A stretch of DNA of 64,000 bases from Nageia nagi (Eukaryota > Pinophyta). The stretch is from the NCBI GenBank assembly GCA_050084985.1, contig JBITNC010000001.1, positions 15,996,001-16,060,000 of the forward strand, given 5' to 3'. The notes beneath the pieces were generated by a model. The model did not search any database, was not told where the DNA came from, and worked only from the letters and a program-made list of their open reading frames with translations. The translations under genes were made by a program, and so were the position numbers. Positions 11,691 to 24,674 of this stretch are shown one piece after another; position 1 is the stretch's first letter; every line of letters begins with the position of its first letter.

Positions 11691-11865
11691 ACAAAGTACG
11701 TACTTGAATATCAAATAATGAAGGTTATCAAGCCAAAGTTTGTGGGTTCTAATTTCTTCTCATCATCTAACCATGAGAAAGAAGAGGGGATAGATCATGA
11801 GGACTTTGTTGCAATTGAAGATGTTCTGAATTGCTTAGGGACAAGAAATATGGGAAGGGAAGAAT

Positions 11866-13389
11866 TATAATGTCACCATTTTTATGGCATTTTCCCCACT
11901 TCACCACTGGAAAGTGGGAACACTTAGCTTAGGTTTATTTTATTTAATTTTGGTGTTTTAATGGTATTCTAGCCCATTATTTGTAAGTTCCACTTGGAGG
12001 ATTAATTTATTACTCCAATTATGGGATGTTGGGCCTTTCAATGCAATTAAGAGTGATTTAATATTTTAATATGCCAATAAGCGTGTAATAAAATACCAAG
12101 GTGATTACTAATTGTAAATGCAATATTAGTCACCTATTTGGGATGTTGGGTATGAAGCCTTGATGAATGTAAATTGGCATTAATAGGTCTTAGTTATTGT
12201 TTAGCTCCCCTCTTAGTTATTTGAGGTAGAGACATATGATTGCTATGGAATAAAATTTATTATGAGGCACTGGAAGACTCCACACTTGGATGTTTGGATC
12301 ATGAGGAGGTTTAGACCATTTGATGAGAAATTGGGCATCCCAAGACACCCATGTATCACCCTTGGAGGCTCTCTAGCATGATGGCATTAATTCCTAAGCA
12401 CATGGAAGTCCCCCACAACCCAACATTGGCATTCTAGGCCCTTGGATGTGATTAGACTTATCCCAAGGCACCTCATCTTAAGCGTGAGATATAGAGAGCA
12501 CATGGATCACCCTTGGATACTGTTGGATGAGATTACATCAATCCCAGCACAAGATTAATGATAAAGCTACCTCACACTATAAAAGGAAGATTCTTGGAAG
12601 ACAATAGCATTATGTTATGAGTATGATTTCTACTTCTTGGTTTGGGCGTTGCTCTTCCTTGATTTCCACTTTGACAAAATGAGGTACCTGTTACGGGGGT
12701 GTTGACATCACCCTTGGATTAGTAGAATATTGCTAGTGGATCTCTAAGATTCCACCATAGCTATAGAGGAGGAAGCTCTGGTGCAAGCCTTGCCACTATT
12801 GAGCATAAGAGCCCTAGAGCATCAATCCTCGTTGCATGATCATTGTAATTGATGTTTCTTCCCTTATTATTCAAATACAATTACATTTGACCATTACACT
12901 ATTATTTGCTTTTCATTTCATGATATTTATCTTTATATGCTTGGACATTGGATATTTGGCATATTTGAGGATGTGATATTTAGTATTTACACTTCTTGGC
13001 TAGACGTCTCCATTTAAGTGATAATTCATTATTAATTTGCCATTTTATCTAGTCGTTGGGATCTCAAGGCACTAATTTGCATGTATAAGCTAGACGTTGA
13101 GTATCCGAAGTTCATTTGAATTGTTCTTGACATTATGGATGAGATGTTGGGTTTCTGGCATATGATTTGATCACTTGCACATGAACATTGGGTTTGTATG
13201 ATGTTAATTAATGAGATCTAGCATTTGCATAAATTCATTGGGTTATTTTGGGCATCATTGATCAGATATGAGGCATTAGAGTGTGATGTTCCTCCTCTAT
13301 GGATAATTTGATAATTTTTAATTATCATTTTGGTTTTGAATTTGAGGATTTTTTCAAAATTTGAGTGAACCTTAGTTTTGCTCATCATA
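11866..13389 (+). repeat. 3' LTR of gypsy A, copy 1
   Basis: It follows a polypurine tract (11850-11865, ATGGGAAGGGAAGAAT). It begins TATAATGTCACC and ends CTCATCATA, so both canonical ends (TG, CA) have become TA, consistent with deamination. The target duplication GAGAC follows. Confidence 0.85.
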
Positions 13390-16243
13390 GAGACCTTACT
13401 TGAATATATGCTTGTTCAAAAATTGAAATTCAATTAATAATATAAATCAAAAACTTCCAAACCAAATTTTTGGGAAATGAAACGACAAAGGGAGATCGTT
13501 TAAGTAGTCAAAACTACCAGCTCGAAATCAGAAATGTTGTAAAGCTGTCGATTTTGAAAGATAACCACTGAAACTCCGAATAAAACCAAAAAACCGTCCA
13601 ATTAAAAAACTATCAAAAATAAATGAAGTTTCAAAGAAGCACTCAACCCCAAAATGAAGAGATAAACATCACACCAAAGCAAGTGGGAGCCATGGTCGCA
13701 AAATAGGATGGTGAGGCGAGATCGCCAACAAGACATAGTCTGCGAGTACGTCACATCGAGGGTGATCTTCACGATGATGTACAAGTGAAGAAACGGCTTC
13801 AGGCAGAGAACACCAGAAGAGCACAGCGAGGGAATGTGACGTTGAAGAGGCCGCTTGAGGCAGGTGCTTGGGTGGTGGAGTCACATTGGGGTACCATGGA
13901 CGACCAATAAGGGGCCTCGGGTTCTGAGCAGCAAGCCATGAAGGGGCCACGATGGCCAAGAGATGCATGGACAAAGAGCTACACGAAACACAGAGAATGT
14001 CGTCTAAGCTAGTTGCATACGATGACCAATTTCAGATCTCACAAAATATCACCATAGTGTTGCGAGGAAGATCACTTACGCAACCCACAAACATGTCCAC
14101 CAAATCTAACTCGAATCACTGATAAAAAAAATGCAACTCCACAGACAACTACACATCCAGACATCATGCAATGTAAAATAGATCTCCTCCATGCAAATTC
14201 TCTAAAGTCTCAAAAAATGGAGGTGAGGAGGGATTTGGCACAAAGCCAACCCCCCTCACAGATTTGCTAACCAAATCTAAGAGGGTATGCCCTTTGATAC
14301 CATGTAGAAGTTGAGAATAAAATTCTATATATTACAAATGGAGAAGCCTTGATTAAATAGTCGAGGTACACAAAATACATACAAGGGATTCTTAACAAGA
14401 GTTTGTTAGAATCTTAAACAAACCAAGGAAAAAACAAAGTAAGAAAAGGATTAAAATGTAATCTGTAATATACTCTAACAATCTATCTCAAAACATGCAC
14501 AATTTGGTTCAAGTTCATCATTTGTTTGTTCTAAAAGACTAAGTTTCATCTTCTAAGATAACAAGTTATCCACAATCTACCTTTGACATATAAGTTTTAA
14601 ATAAATATTCTTTATACCTCCTTTTTGGAATTGATATGATCTAATTACTAGATTAAATTGTAATCCCTAAGGTACACAAAATACGTGGAGGGGATTCGTA
14701 ACAAGAGTTTGTTAGAACCTTAAACAAACTAAGAAAAAGATTAAAATGAAATTCCTATTGTACTCTAAAAATCTATCTCAAAACATGAGCATTTTAGCTT
14801 CTGCACAAGATTGACCTGAAATAAGTTTTGGGTGTTAAATCTAGCCTATATTCGATCAAGTTCATCATTTATTTACTAAGTTTCATCTTCTAAGATAACA
14901 AATTATCCACAATCTACCTTTGATATACAATTTTCAAATAAATATTCTTTATATCTCCTCTTTTGAATTGATATGATCTAATTACTAGATTTTATTTTGC
15001 ATATTACTATTAATCTATTTTCATTATTTTATTTGTGTAAAATAATCAAATAGTTTTTATAATTTCCTATATTTTCATTTTTGCATGTTCATTTTATAAT
15101 GTCTAAATACAGTTAAATGCTTGTTGGTTGATTGATTGGATTTGAGATGTGTGTTGGTGGTAATGGTTTCTCTTAATAGTCGTATTTTTTTTATTTATCG
15201 ATATCTTTTCAAAAGTTGAATATCTTATATTGTCAGTAGTATGATATATGGAGTATGCAAATTCCACCCTTTTGTATGAAGAAGGAATGTGCAAATTCCA
15301 TCTTTTTGTATGAAGATGGTTTCTTAATATAATAAAAAACCTCTTTCATTTATATATATATATATTATATAACACAAGTTAACAAATATAAAGAATACAT
15401 AAATTCGAACCTATAATCCCATGTACTCTTTTGCCAATAGAGATGACTAAAGCTGAAACGAACAATAAAACCAGAACCAGCTTTTATTAATGTTCATGTA
15501 TAGCATTCAAATAAACATACAAGCTCTGACTGTACACACCAAAATGAAATTACGCGTCTAGGCTTGAATGTTACATCATCGCAATACACCATGATATACA
15601 CTGTAAACTTGATTCCTTACAGCTTTGTTGTTCATCCATGTCAACAGTAACATTGGAACAAAATGGTCCTTTGAAAGCAGTCCAATGCTGTCGAACCAAC
15701 TTATGACAGTATGCCATCCACTAATGCATCATGACGTTTAAAAAGCAAAATAAAAAAAGACAATGGGTCCTATAAACTTACACACTGTAAACATACACCT
15801 TACAGCTGTTATCCATATTGTTCATGTCAACAGTAACATTCAGACAAAAATGGTCCTTTGAATGTATTCGAATGCATATGACATTGTTTGCCATCCCCCA
15901 ATGCATCATGACGGTTGAAGAAAAAATGCAATGCAATTTGGGATAACAATTACTCATGTTTACGCAATGCTTGATGCAACTATATATAGCCATAAATTAT
16001 TATTGTGACTGTCATCACTTCTCAAGTATGCCATACTTTTAACTTTTTATCAATATATTAAAGTAGAGAAAGGCAAAGCATTATTGATAGGACAAAAGTT
16101 ATTATCCTACATTAAATATTTTTAGTGATTGTAGTTCAGAAATGGGGCATATATTGTTTGAATGCCTGAAACAACTTAATAGTTGTGATGTAGTAATATA
16201 ACAATGGTTAAACACAAGAAGCAATGTCATCATAAGCAATAAG

Positions 16244-16579
16244 TTGATCGAAAAATTGAAGATGAGTTTGGCCATTTATTCCATGAACAGTGACTTCTAC
16301 ATTTTGCCTTTAGGAGGACTACCGCATATAGTGCTTGAGGAACAATGGTTATACACCTTGAGGGAAATCACTTCCAACTACAAAACATTAGAGATGAAGT
16401 TCAAGGTTGAAGGACGTAAAGTACAAATGCAAGGCATCAAGGATGGAGGAGGAAACAAAACTAGGAGAACCTTTGTAGCAAGAATGACGCCATTAAGAAA
16501 ATTTCATGACATACGGTTAGCCTTGATGCTAAGAAGCTTAAAAATGAAGATGAATGTGGAAAGAAGCAAGAGGGCTTAG
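16244..16579 (+). pseudogene. Gypsy B retropepsin fragment, copy 2
   Basis: Same 111-aa frame as at 4950-5285, with identical amino acids; followed by the same polypurine tract and LTR B. Confidence 0.6.
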
Positions 16580-17337
16580 GCTTAGTTGTTGCATTTGCAA
16601 ATTCGAATTGCTTGAGGACAATCAATTTGGGAGGGGTGGATTTATAATATTCCCAAATTTGGACATCTCACTCACTACGGCACTAGGAAGTGGGACGTGC
16701 ACCCTCATGGTGCTCTCTTAGCAATTTAGGAGTATTTTCATAGTTTTAGGACAATTTGGAAATATTTTAGTAATTTATGCAATATTTATGGGATTTTTAT
16801 ATATTTTATCCCACTTGAAGGATCTCCAACATGTGATGTTGGACTCTATGAGTCATTATTTGTTATTTTTATGTATTAATTGCATGAGCCATTTATTAAT
16901 GTCAAATAATTATTATAATTAAAATACCAAGATAATTATTTATTGTAAATGCAATATTAGTCTCCTTAAGTAAGGCATATTTCTAACCTTGATGATTGTA
17001 ATTTGGCATCTCAAGGCACTTTAATGCATCTCTATGTAATTATGCTCCCCCCTAAGCTAGATGCATCCCTAAGGGGCAAAGCACAACGATCACAAGAGGG
17101 AGATACTAATCCCTAGGCATAAGAGACTCTAAGAGGGAGGCATGGCATCAAGAAGGACAAACTGGCATTGTTAGATGTGATTTTGTGAATCCCAAGTCAT
17201 CAACATTGCAACATCTCATTCCAAGAGTTCATCTCATCCATCAAAGCCAATTGTGGTGATCCTTAGGCACATGGAATCATCTAGAGGTGGATACATGACC
17301 TGGAGACCATTTGGAGTCTACAAAAGGAGGATGAGAC

Positions 17338-20300
17338 TGTAATGTCCCCATGTTTATGGCATTTTCCCCACTTTGCCATTGGAAAATGGAAACTTTTAGC
17401 TTAGTTTTATTTTGTTTAATTTTGGTATTTTAATAGTATTTTAGCCCTCTATTTGTAAGTTCCACTTAGTATATTAATTTATTACTCCAAACATGGGATG
17501 TTGGACCTTTTAGTGCAATTAGGAGTGATTTACTATTTTTAATATGTCAATAATTATGTAATAGAATACCAAGGCAATTATTAATTGTAAATGCAATATT
17601 AATCACCTAATTTGAGACGTTACATATGAAGCCTTAATTAATGTATATTAGCATTAATAGGTCTTGGTTATTTTTTAGCTCTCCTCTTAGCTATTCAAGG
17701 TAGAGCCATATGATTCTTATGGAATAACACTTACTATGAGGCACTAGAAGACTCCCACACTTGGATGTTAGGCTTGTGATGAGGTTTTTATCATTTGATG
17801 AGCGATTGGGCAGCCCAATACACCCATGTCTCACCCTTGGAGGCTTCTAGCATGATGGTGTTGATCCCTACGCCCATGGAAGTCCTCCATAACCTAATGT
17901 TGGCATTCTAGGCCCTTGGATGTGATTTCACTTATCCCAAAGGCACCTCATCTAAAGCATGGGATATGGAAAGCACACTAATCATGCTTGGACATCGTTG
18001 CATGAGAGTACATCAATCCCAACATAAGATTAATGATGAAGCTACCTCACACTATAAAAGGAGAATTCTTGGAAGATAATAACATTATATTATGATTATG
18101 ATTTCTTCTTCTTGGTTTGGGCATTTCTCTTCCTTGATTTCCACTTCGACGAAGTGAGGTACCTATTGCGGGGTGTAGAACAAGACTTATGTGGGTACAC
18201 ACTTTGAGGAATAGTGCACCTTAGGGTTGTAACAAGGGGTGTTGGCATTACCCTTGGATTAGTAGAATATTGCTAGTGGATCTTTGAGATTCCACCACAA
18301 TTATGGAGGAGGAAGCCCTGGTGAAAGCCTTGACACTGCTAAGGATCTTAGCCTTGGAGCATCATTCTTCATTACACATTCATTGTAATTGATGTCACTT
18401 CTCTTATTATTCAAATGCAATTACATTTGGCCATTACATTGTTATTTTCTTTTCATTTCATGATATATGTCTCTGTATGATATTTAGCATATTTGAGGGT
18501 GTGATATTGAGTGTTTACACTTCTTGGCTAGACATATCCATTATAAGTGATAATTCATTGCTAATTTGTTATTCTATCTAGTCGTCGGGATCTCAAGGCA
18601 CTATTTTGCATGTATAAGCTAGATGTTGAGTATTTAAATGTAATGTCCCCATTTTTATGGTGTTTTCCCCATTTCGCCACTGTAAAATGGGAACATTTAG
18701 TTTAGGGTTATTTTACTTAATTTTGGTAATTTAATGAATATTTAGCCTTTTATTTGTAAGTTCCACTTTAACATTAGTTAATTGCTCCAATTATGGGATG
18801 TTGGGCATATTTTAGTCCTTAGGAGTTATTTTATATTATTAATTATGTCAATAATTATGTAATTTAAACTCCAAGGTAATTATTAATTATAAATGCAATA
18901 TTGGTTACCTAATTTAATGCATTGCATATATTAAGCCTTGATGATTGTAATATTGGCATTAAATGGTCCTCTTTAGCAATATTGCTCCCCTCTCTAGGTA
19001 CCTAATTTAGCGCATTGCATATATTAAGCCTTGATGATTGTAATATTGGCATTAAATGGTCCTCTTTAGCAATATTACTCCCCTCTCTAGGTATAAGATG
19101 ATACCAAAGTGATTTCACCTATCACGAGGCATAAGAAGACACCCATACTTGAACACCAAGAGGATTGGATTATTTATGGATGATATTTGGCATCCCAAGG
19201 CACCTTGGAAGACCTTAAGGCTTAACATCACACTAGGAGGCTCATAAGGTGCTTGTGTGGATCCTAGTGCACATGGGAATCCCCTAACATGAGACATTGC
19301 AACTATGAGCACTTAGATGAGATGACACTCATCCCAAGACTCTCCATCATGGATGTTGGATAGAGAAGCACATAGATCACCCTTAGACACCATTGGATGA
19401 GGTCACATCAATCCCAATGCATGATTAGAAGATGATGAAGCTACCTCTCGTTATATAAGGAGGATTCCTGGAAGACAAATGCATTTTATTATCATTATAT
19501 TTTCTTATTCTTGGTTTGGGCATTGTTCTTCCTTGATTCCATTCTTCAGAGTGAGGTACCTATAGCAGGGTGTAATATAGGACTTACATGGGCACACACT
19601 TGGGGGTTGGCATAACCCAAGTAGATGGCTAGCTATTGGAGGGGTGTTGGCATCACCGTCAAATTAATAGAACATTACTAGTGGATGTCTAAGATTCCAC
19701 CACAACTATTAAAGGAGGAAGCCCTGGTGCAAGCCTTGCCACACTATGGATCTAAGCCTTGGAACATCAATCTTTGCTACATTGTCATTGTAATTGTGCT
19801 TTACTACATTTGTTATTTCAAATACAATTACATTGGCCTTTAATCTGCTAAATTCTTTTCATTTGTCTCATCTTACTTGGATGTTAGATCTAGAGTGCAT
19901 TTTATGTTATTAATTCATGTTCTTGCTCTCCTAATCCCTATGTTGGACATTTGGCATAATTGAGGGTGCATTATTGAGTATTTACCCTTCTTGGCAAGAT
20001 GTCTACACTATGAGTGATAATTAATTGCTAATTTGTCATCTTATCTAGTTGTTGGGTTTATGAGGATTTTGTATTGAGATCTTGCCAACACTAGCTAGAC
20101 ATTGGGCATGTTGCATAATTTTGTGTATTATTGTTGAGATCTGGAGCTTTGGAGTGAAATATCCCTTTCCTAGGGCATGTTTGGTGATTCTTGCTATTAT
20201 TTGGAGTTGAAGTTAGAGGATTTGCACCAAATCCATTAAGCCAAAATTAAGGCTTATCACATTGAAGGCCATTGAAGTGTTCTTGACATTTTGGATGAGA

Positions 20301-23300
20301 CGTTGCATTTTTGGCATGTGATTTGACCACTTACACATGAACGTTGGGTTTGTATGATATTAATTGATGAGATCTTGTATGTGCATGAGTTTGTTGTGCT
20401 ATTTTGGGCATCATTGATTAGATTTGAGGCAGAGTGTGACCTCCCTCCTATAGGGATAGTTTGGCAATTTTTAATTATCGTTTTAGTTTGGAATTTGAGA
20501 TATGAGTGAGCCTTAGTTTAGCTCATCACAATTGGTATCAAAGCCCAAGATCTTTCCATCCTATTGGGTTAGATATTGAGAAAGATTTACAATGAGCCAA
20601 GATCTTTCCATCTTGTTGGGTTAGATCTTGAGGGAGTTTTTCATAGCCAAGATCTTATTGTCTTGTTGGAAGACCTTGGAAGACTTATAGTTATGGAAAG
20701 AAGTTACAGTTGTTGTGAAGAGGAGATCTCTTCGTCTTGTTGGAGAGAAATTACGAAGCTTAGATCTTACCATTGTTGTTGAGCAAAGACCTAGAGAAGG
20801 AGTTACAATGGAATTACAGTGGTAATCAAAGAATTGTAAGGAGATTCAGAAGCATCACAGTGAAATCAAAGGTTTCAAGCATCTAGATTTGAAATTTGGG
20901 TTACTCAAGGAATACATTGAGGACTTTTGCTAATTTTAGGGAGTTTTAAGGACTAAGCTAGTTTGTCGCACCTATGGAAGCATATTTTGGGTACTAGATC
21001 TCATTCCTTGGTCCCTTGGAGGATAACATTGGAGCTTTGGGTATCCAATTTGCAAATTCGGGCATCTAAAGGTAGACATTGGAGCTTTTTACACCAAATT
21101 GTAGTGTTTGAGGAGTGAATGGTGTGACGTAGGGCCTTGGTGCCTAGTTTGAACCCTTCATCACTGGATCTTGCACTTGGATCAAGATTATTCCACCCTA
21201 GAGGCACTACTTTCTAGGTTTGAGTAAATTTGAAATTTCCAAATTAATTTCAAGAATTTAAATTTTTAAGGAAAAATTTAAACTTTGCAATCATGGAGGG
21301 ATAAGATATACAAGACTTTTTAATTATTTTTAGAGGGATTTAATTTAATTTGACAAGAAAATTAAATGAGAGATAAGTCTTTTAAAATTTTGAATTTTGA
21401 AGGAAAAAGCAAGATGCAAATATGAAAAGCAAATTTCAAATATTTTGAAACACTATAAAGGATAATGTTTAAGTGGGAGTGGGAGCACAACATTTTTGAG
21501 AAGCATATTTCGCAATTAGGAGCAAAGGAGAAGTTTGTTCCACCAAGGAGACCATCATTTAGCTTGGAGAGAGGTTCGTTGTGCTTCTAGGAGGCTCATT
21601 TCCACAATTATTCCCTCCAAGAGGATTTGTCCACTCTTGGGAGGCCTATTTCGAATTTGCAAAGTTCTAAATAAGCTCGTCCTACATTGAAGACCAATTT
21701 TCCAGACGTTGAGCAACTGCTTGGTTCATGACAACATCATTGAACATTGAGGAGGATCATTCCACCTTAGAGAGCTAGTCTTGAGGTGTAGGAACCACAA
21801 AGAGATTCATTTAGCCTTATTTAACAATAGCATCTTCAGGATTGACTAGGGATGAAGCATTCCTTAGAGGCATTCCAAGAAGATACCTAGTTTGTTATTG
21901 TTGCAAGAGACCCTAAGAACCCAACCATTGTTGTGAATGCCAAGACAAGGGTTTCCACATTAGGAGGACATCAATAGTGAGGATTGACCATAAGGGAAGG
22001 GTTCATTAGAAGGAGTGCACTCGTTGAAAGGGAAGAGATTTCATGATAGAACATGGAGGTGCCAACCACATCACCACACTCATAGCAATCTCGCACACCT
22101 TGTACCAAGAATATTCAACTCTTCCACCATAGGTTAAGGAAGCACTAAGCTTTCAAGAGTTCATAGAAGTCACAAGAGCAAGGGAGGATGAAATTCACAC
22201 ACCACCTCACCAAAACCATCAAAGGAGATGATCAGAGGGATACATAGCATCAAGAGCTAGAACTTCCCCAATGCCATTGAGACGAAGAGAAGATGAGACT
22301 CTAATTTTACACAATGGAAAAAGGAGAAGCTTCCAAAGAGAGCTTTAGGGATACTGTGAAAGCTACAAAGAGAATTGGGTTCCCAACCAACAAAGACAAA
22401 ATCAACATTACCATTCAAGGATAATATCATATATAAGGATGATCGAAGGGAAACATAATAAGGCAACACACTACCGATCAATCAAAGTTAGAGTAGAAGT
22501 TGTAGGAGAAGCAATCCTTATACTGATTGATAATGGGGCAACACAAAATTTCATTGACCAAGGATTTGTAGCAAGAAAGAACCTCCCAACCAAGGTTGTC
22601 GAAGGATTGAATGTCACCAATGCAAATGGGCACTACACATTGTCTAACCGAATGTTAGACTCAAGATCAAGCTTAGTAACCACATTCTTGAGAACGAATT
22701 CTACATCTTCCCACAGGATGGGTTGTAACAGGTATTGCTTGGAGTACAGTGGATGTATCCTTTAGGAGACATCCAAACAAATTTCCAAAGGTTCGAAGTG
22801 AGTTTTTGGCTCAAGGGACAAAAGGTCATCATCAAGGGAATGAAGGATTGTTGTGGACGACACTTGACAACAACACAAGAGAAGGACAACATGCATTTTA
22901 TGGTTGCCTTCAAAAGAGCCACCCCAACAAAATAATAAAGAAATTGGAATTTGCTACAGAATACAAGCCATAGTTTGTAGACACAAACTACGGACTTGAA
23001 TATCAAATAATGGAGGTTATCAAGCCAGAGTTTGTGGGTTCTAATTTCTTCTCATCATCTAACCATGAGAAAGAAGAGGGGATAGATCATGAGGACATTG
23101 TTGCAATTGAAGATGTTCTGAATTGCTTAGGGACAAGCAATATGGGAAGTGCAGAATTATAATGTCACCATTTTTATGGCATTTTCCCCACTTCACCAGT
23201 GGAAAGTGGGAACACTTAGCTTAGGTTTGTTTTATTTAATTTTGGTTGGTATTATAGCCCATTATTTGTAAGTTCCACTTGGAGGATTAATTTATTACTC

Positions 23301-24674
23301 CAATTATGGGATGTTGGGCCTTTCAATGCAATTAAGAGTGATTTAATATTTTAATATGCCAATAAGCGTGTAATAAAATACCAAGGTGATTACTAATTGT
23401 AAATGCAATATTAGTCACCTATTTGGGATGTTGGGTATGAAGCCTTGATGAATGTAAATTGGCATTAATAGGTCTTAGTTATTGTTTAGCTCCCCTCTTA
23501 GTTATTTGAGGTAGAGACATATGATTGCTATGGAATAAAATTTATTATGAGGCACTGGAAGACTCCACACTTGGATGTTTGGATCATGAGGAGGTTTAGA
23601 CCATTTGATGAGAAATTGGGCATCCCAAGACACCCATGTATCACCCTTGGAGGCTCCTAGCATGATGGCATTAATTCCTAAGCACATGGAAGTCCCCCAC
23701 AACCCAACATTGGCATTCTAGGCCCTTGGATGTGATTAGACTTATCCCAAGGCACCTCATCTTAAGCGTGAGATATAGAGAGCACATGGATCACCCTTGG
23801 ATACTGTTGGATGAGATTACATCAATCCCAGCACAAGATTAATGATAAAGCTACCTCACACTATAAAAGGAAGATTCTTGGAAGACAATAGCATTATGTT
23901 ATGAGTATGATTTCTACTTCTTGGTTTGGGCGTTGCTCTTCCTTGATTTCCACTTTGACAAAATGAGGTACCTGTTACGGGGGTGTTGACATCACCCTTG
24001 GATTAGTAGAATATTGCTAGTGGATCTCTAAGATTCCACCATAGCTATAGAGGAGGAAGCTCTGGTGCAAGCCTTGCCACTATTGAGCATAAGAGCCCTA
24101 GAGCATCAATCCTCGTTGCATGATCATTGTAATTGATGTTTCTTCCCTTATTATTCAAATACAATTACATTTGACCATTACACTATTATTTGCTTTTCAT
24201 TTCATGATATTTATCTTTATATGCTTGGACATTGGATATTTGGCATATTTGAGGATGTGATATTTAGTATTTACACTTCTTGGCTAGACGTCTCCATTGT
24301 AAGTGATAATTCATTATTAATTTGCCATTTTATCTAGTCGTTGGGATCTCAAGGCACTAATTTGCATGTATAAGCTAGACGTTGAGTATCCGAAGTTCAT
24401 TTGAATTGTTCTTGACATTATGGATGAGATGTTGGGTTTCTGGCATATGATTTGATCACTTGCACATGAACATTGGGTTTGTATGATGTTAATTAATGAG
24501 ATCTAGCATTTGCATAAATTCATTGGGTTATTTTGGGCATCATTGATCAGATATGAGGCATTAGAGTGTGATGTTCTCCTCTTATGGATAATTTGATAAT
24601 TTTTAATTATCATTTTGGTTTTGAATTTGAGGATTTTTTCAAAATTTGAGTGAACCTTAGTTTTGCTCATCATA
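17338..24674 (+). mobile_element. Gypsy element A, array copy 2
   Basis: Structure as in copy 1, with GAGAC before 17338 and after 24674. The decayed retropepsin frame is at 22439-22765 and its second half at 22735-22935, where VQW is intact (CAG). The gag-like region has TAG where copy 1 has CAG. Confidence 0.85.
22439..22935 (+). pseudogene. Gypsy A retropepsin, frameshifted, copy 2
   Basis: Same as 11147-11690 except one substitution (VEVVGEA for VEVAGEA), a readable LLGVQW in the second frame and WLKGQK instead of WIKGQK. The active site is again D-N-G. Confidence 0.7.

Larger units (their letters stand above)
6045..13389 (+). mobile_element. Ty3/gypsy element A, non-autonomous, array copy 1
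   Basis: The outer borders carry the 5-bp duplication GAGAC (6040-6044 and 13390-13394). The interior order is unusual: truncated LTR (6045-7344), full LTR of a related subfamily (7345-9237), primer site, decayed gag, decayed protease, polypurine tract (11850-11865) and 3' LTR (11866-13389). There is no reverse transcriptase, RNase H or integrase. The first and last LTRs resemble each other more than either resembles the middle one, so they are probably the original pair. The middle LTR and interior may come from a second element inserted at ~7344 followed by deletion. All coding parts carry stops or frameshifts. Confidence 0.85.
2133..13416 (+). repeat. Tandem 11.28-kb unit, copy 1
   Basis: First of four direct copies. 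The order inside is: right part of the minus-strand LTR element (2133-3165), a duplicated block (to ~3665), an unclassified stretch, a gypsy protease fragment (4950), the left part of LTR B (5349-6044), the gypsy A element (6045-13389), then the TSD and 22 bases that continue LTR B. Copy 1 is the most distinct: it lacks 28 bases present in copies 2-4 (after ~2374) and keeps CAG where copies 2-4 have TAG in the gag-like region near 10708. Confidence 0.95.
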
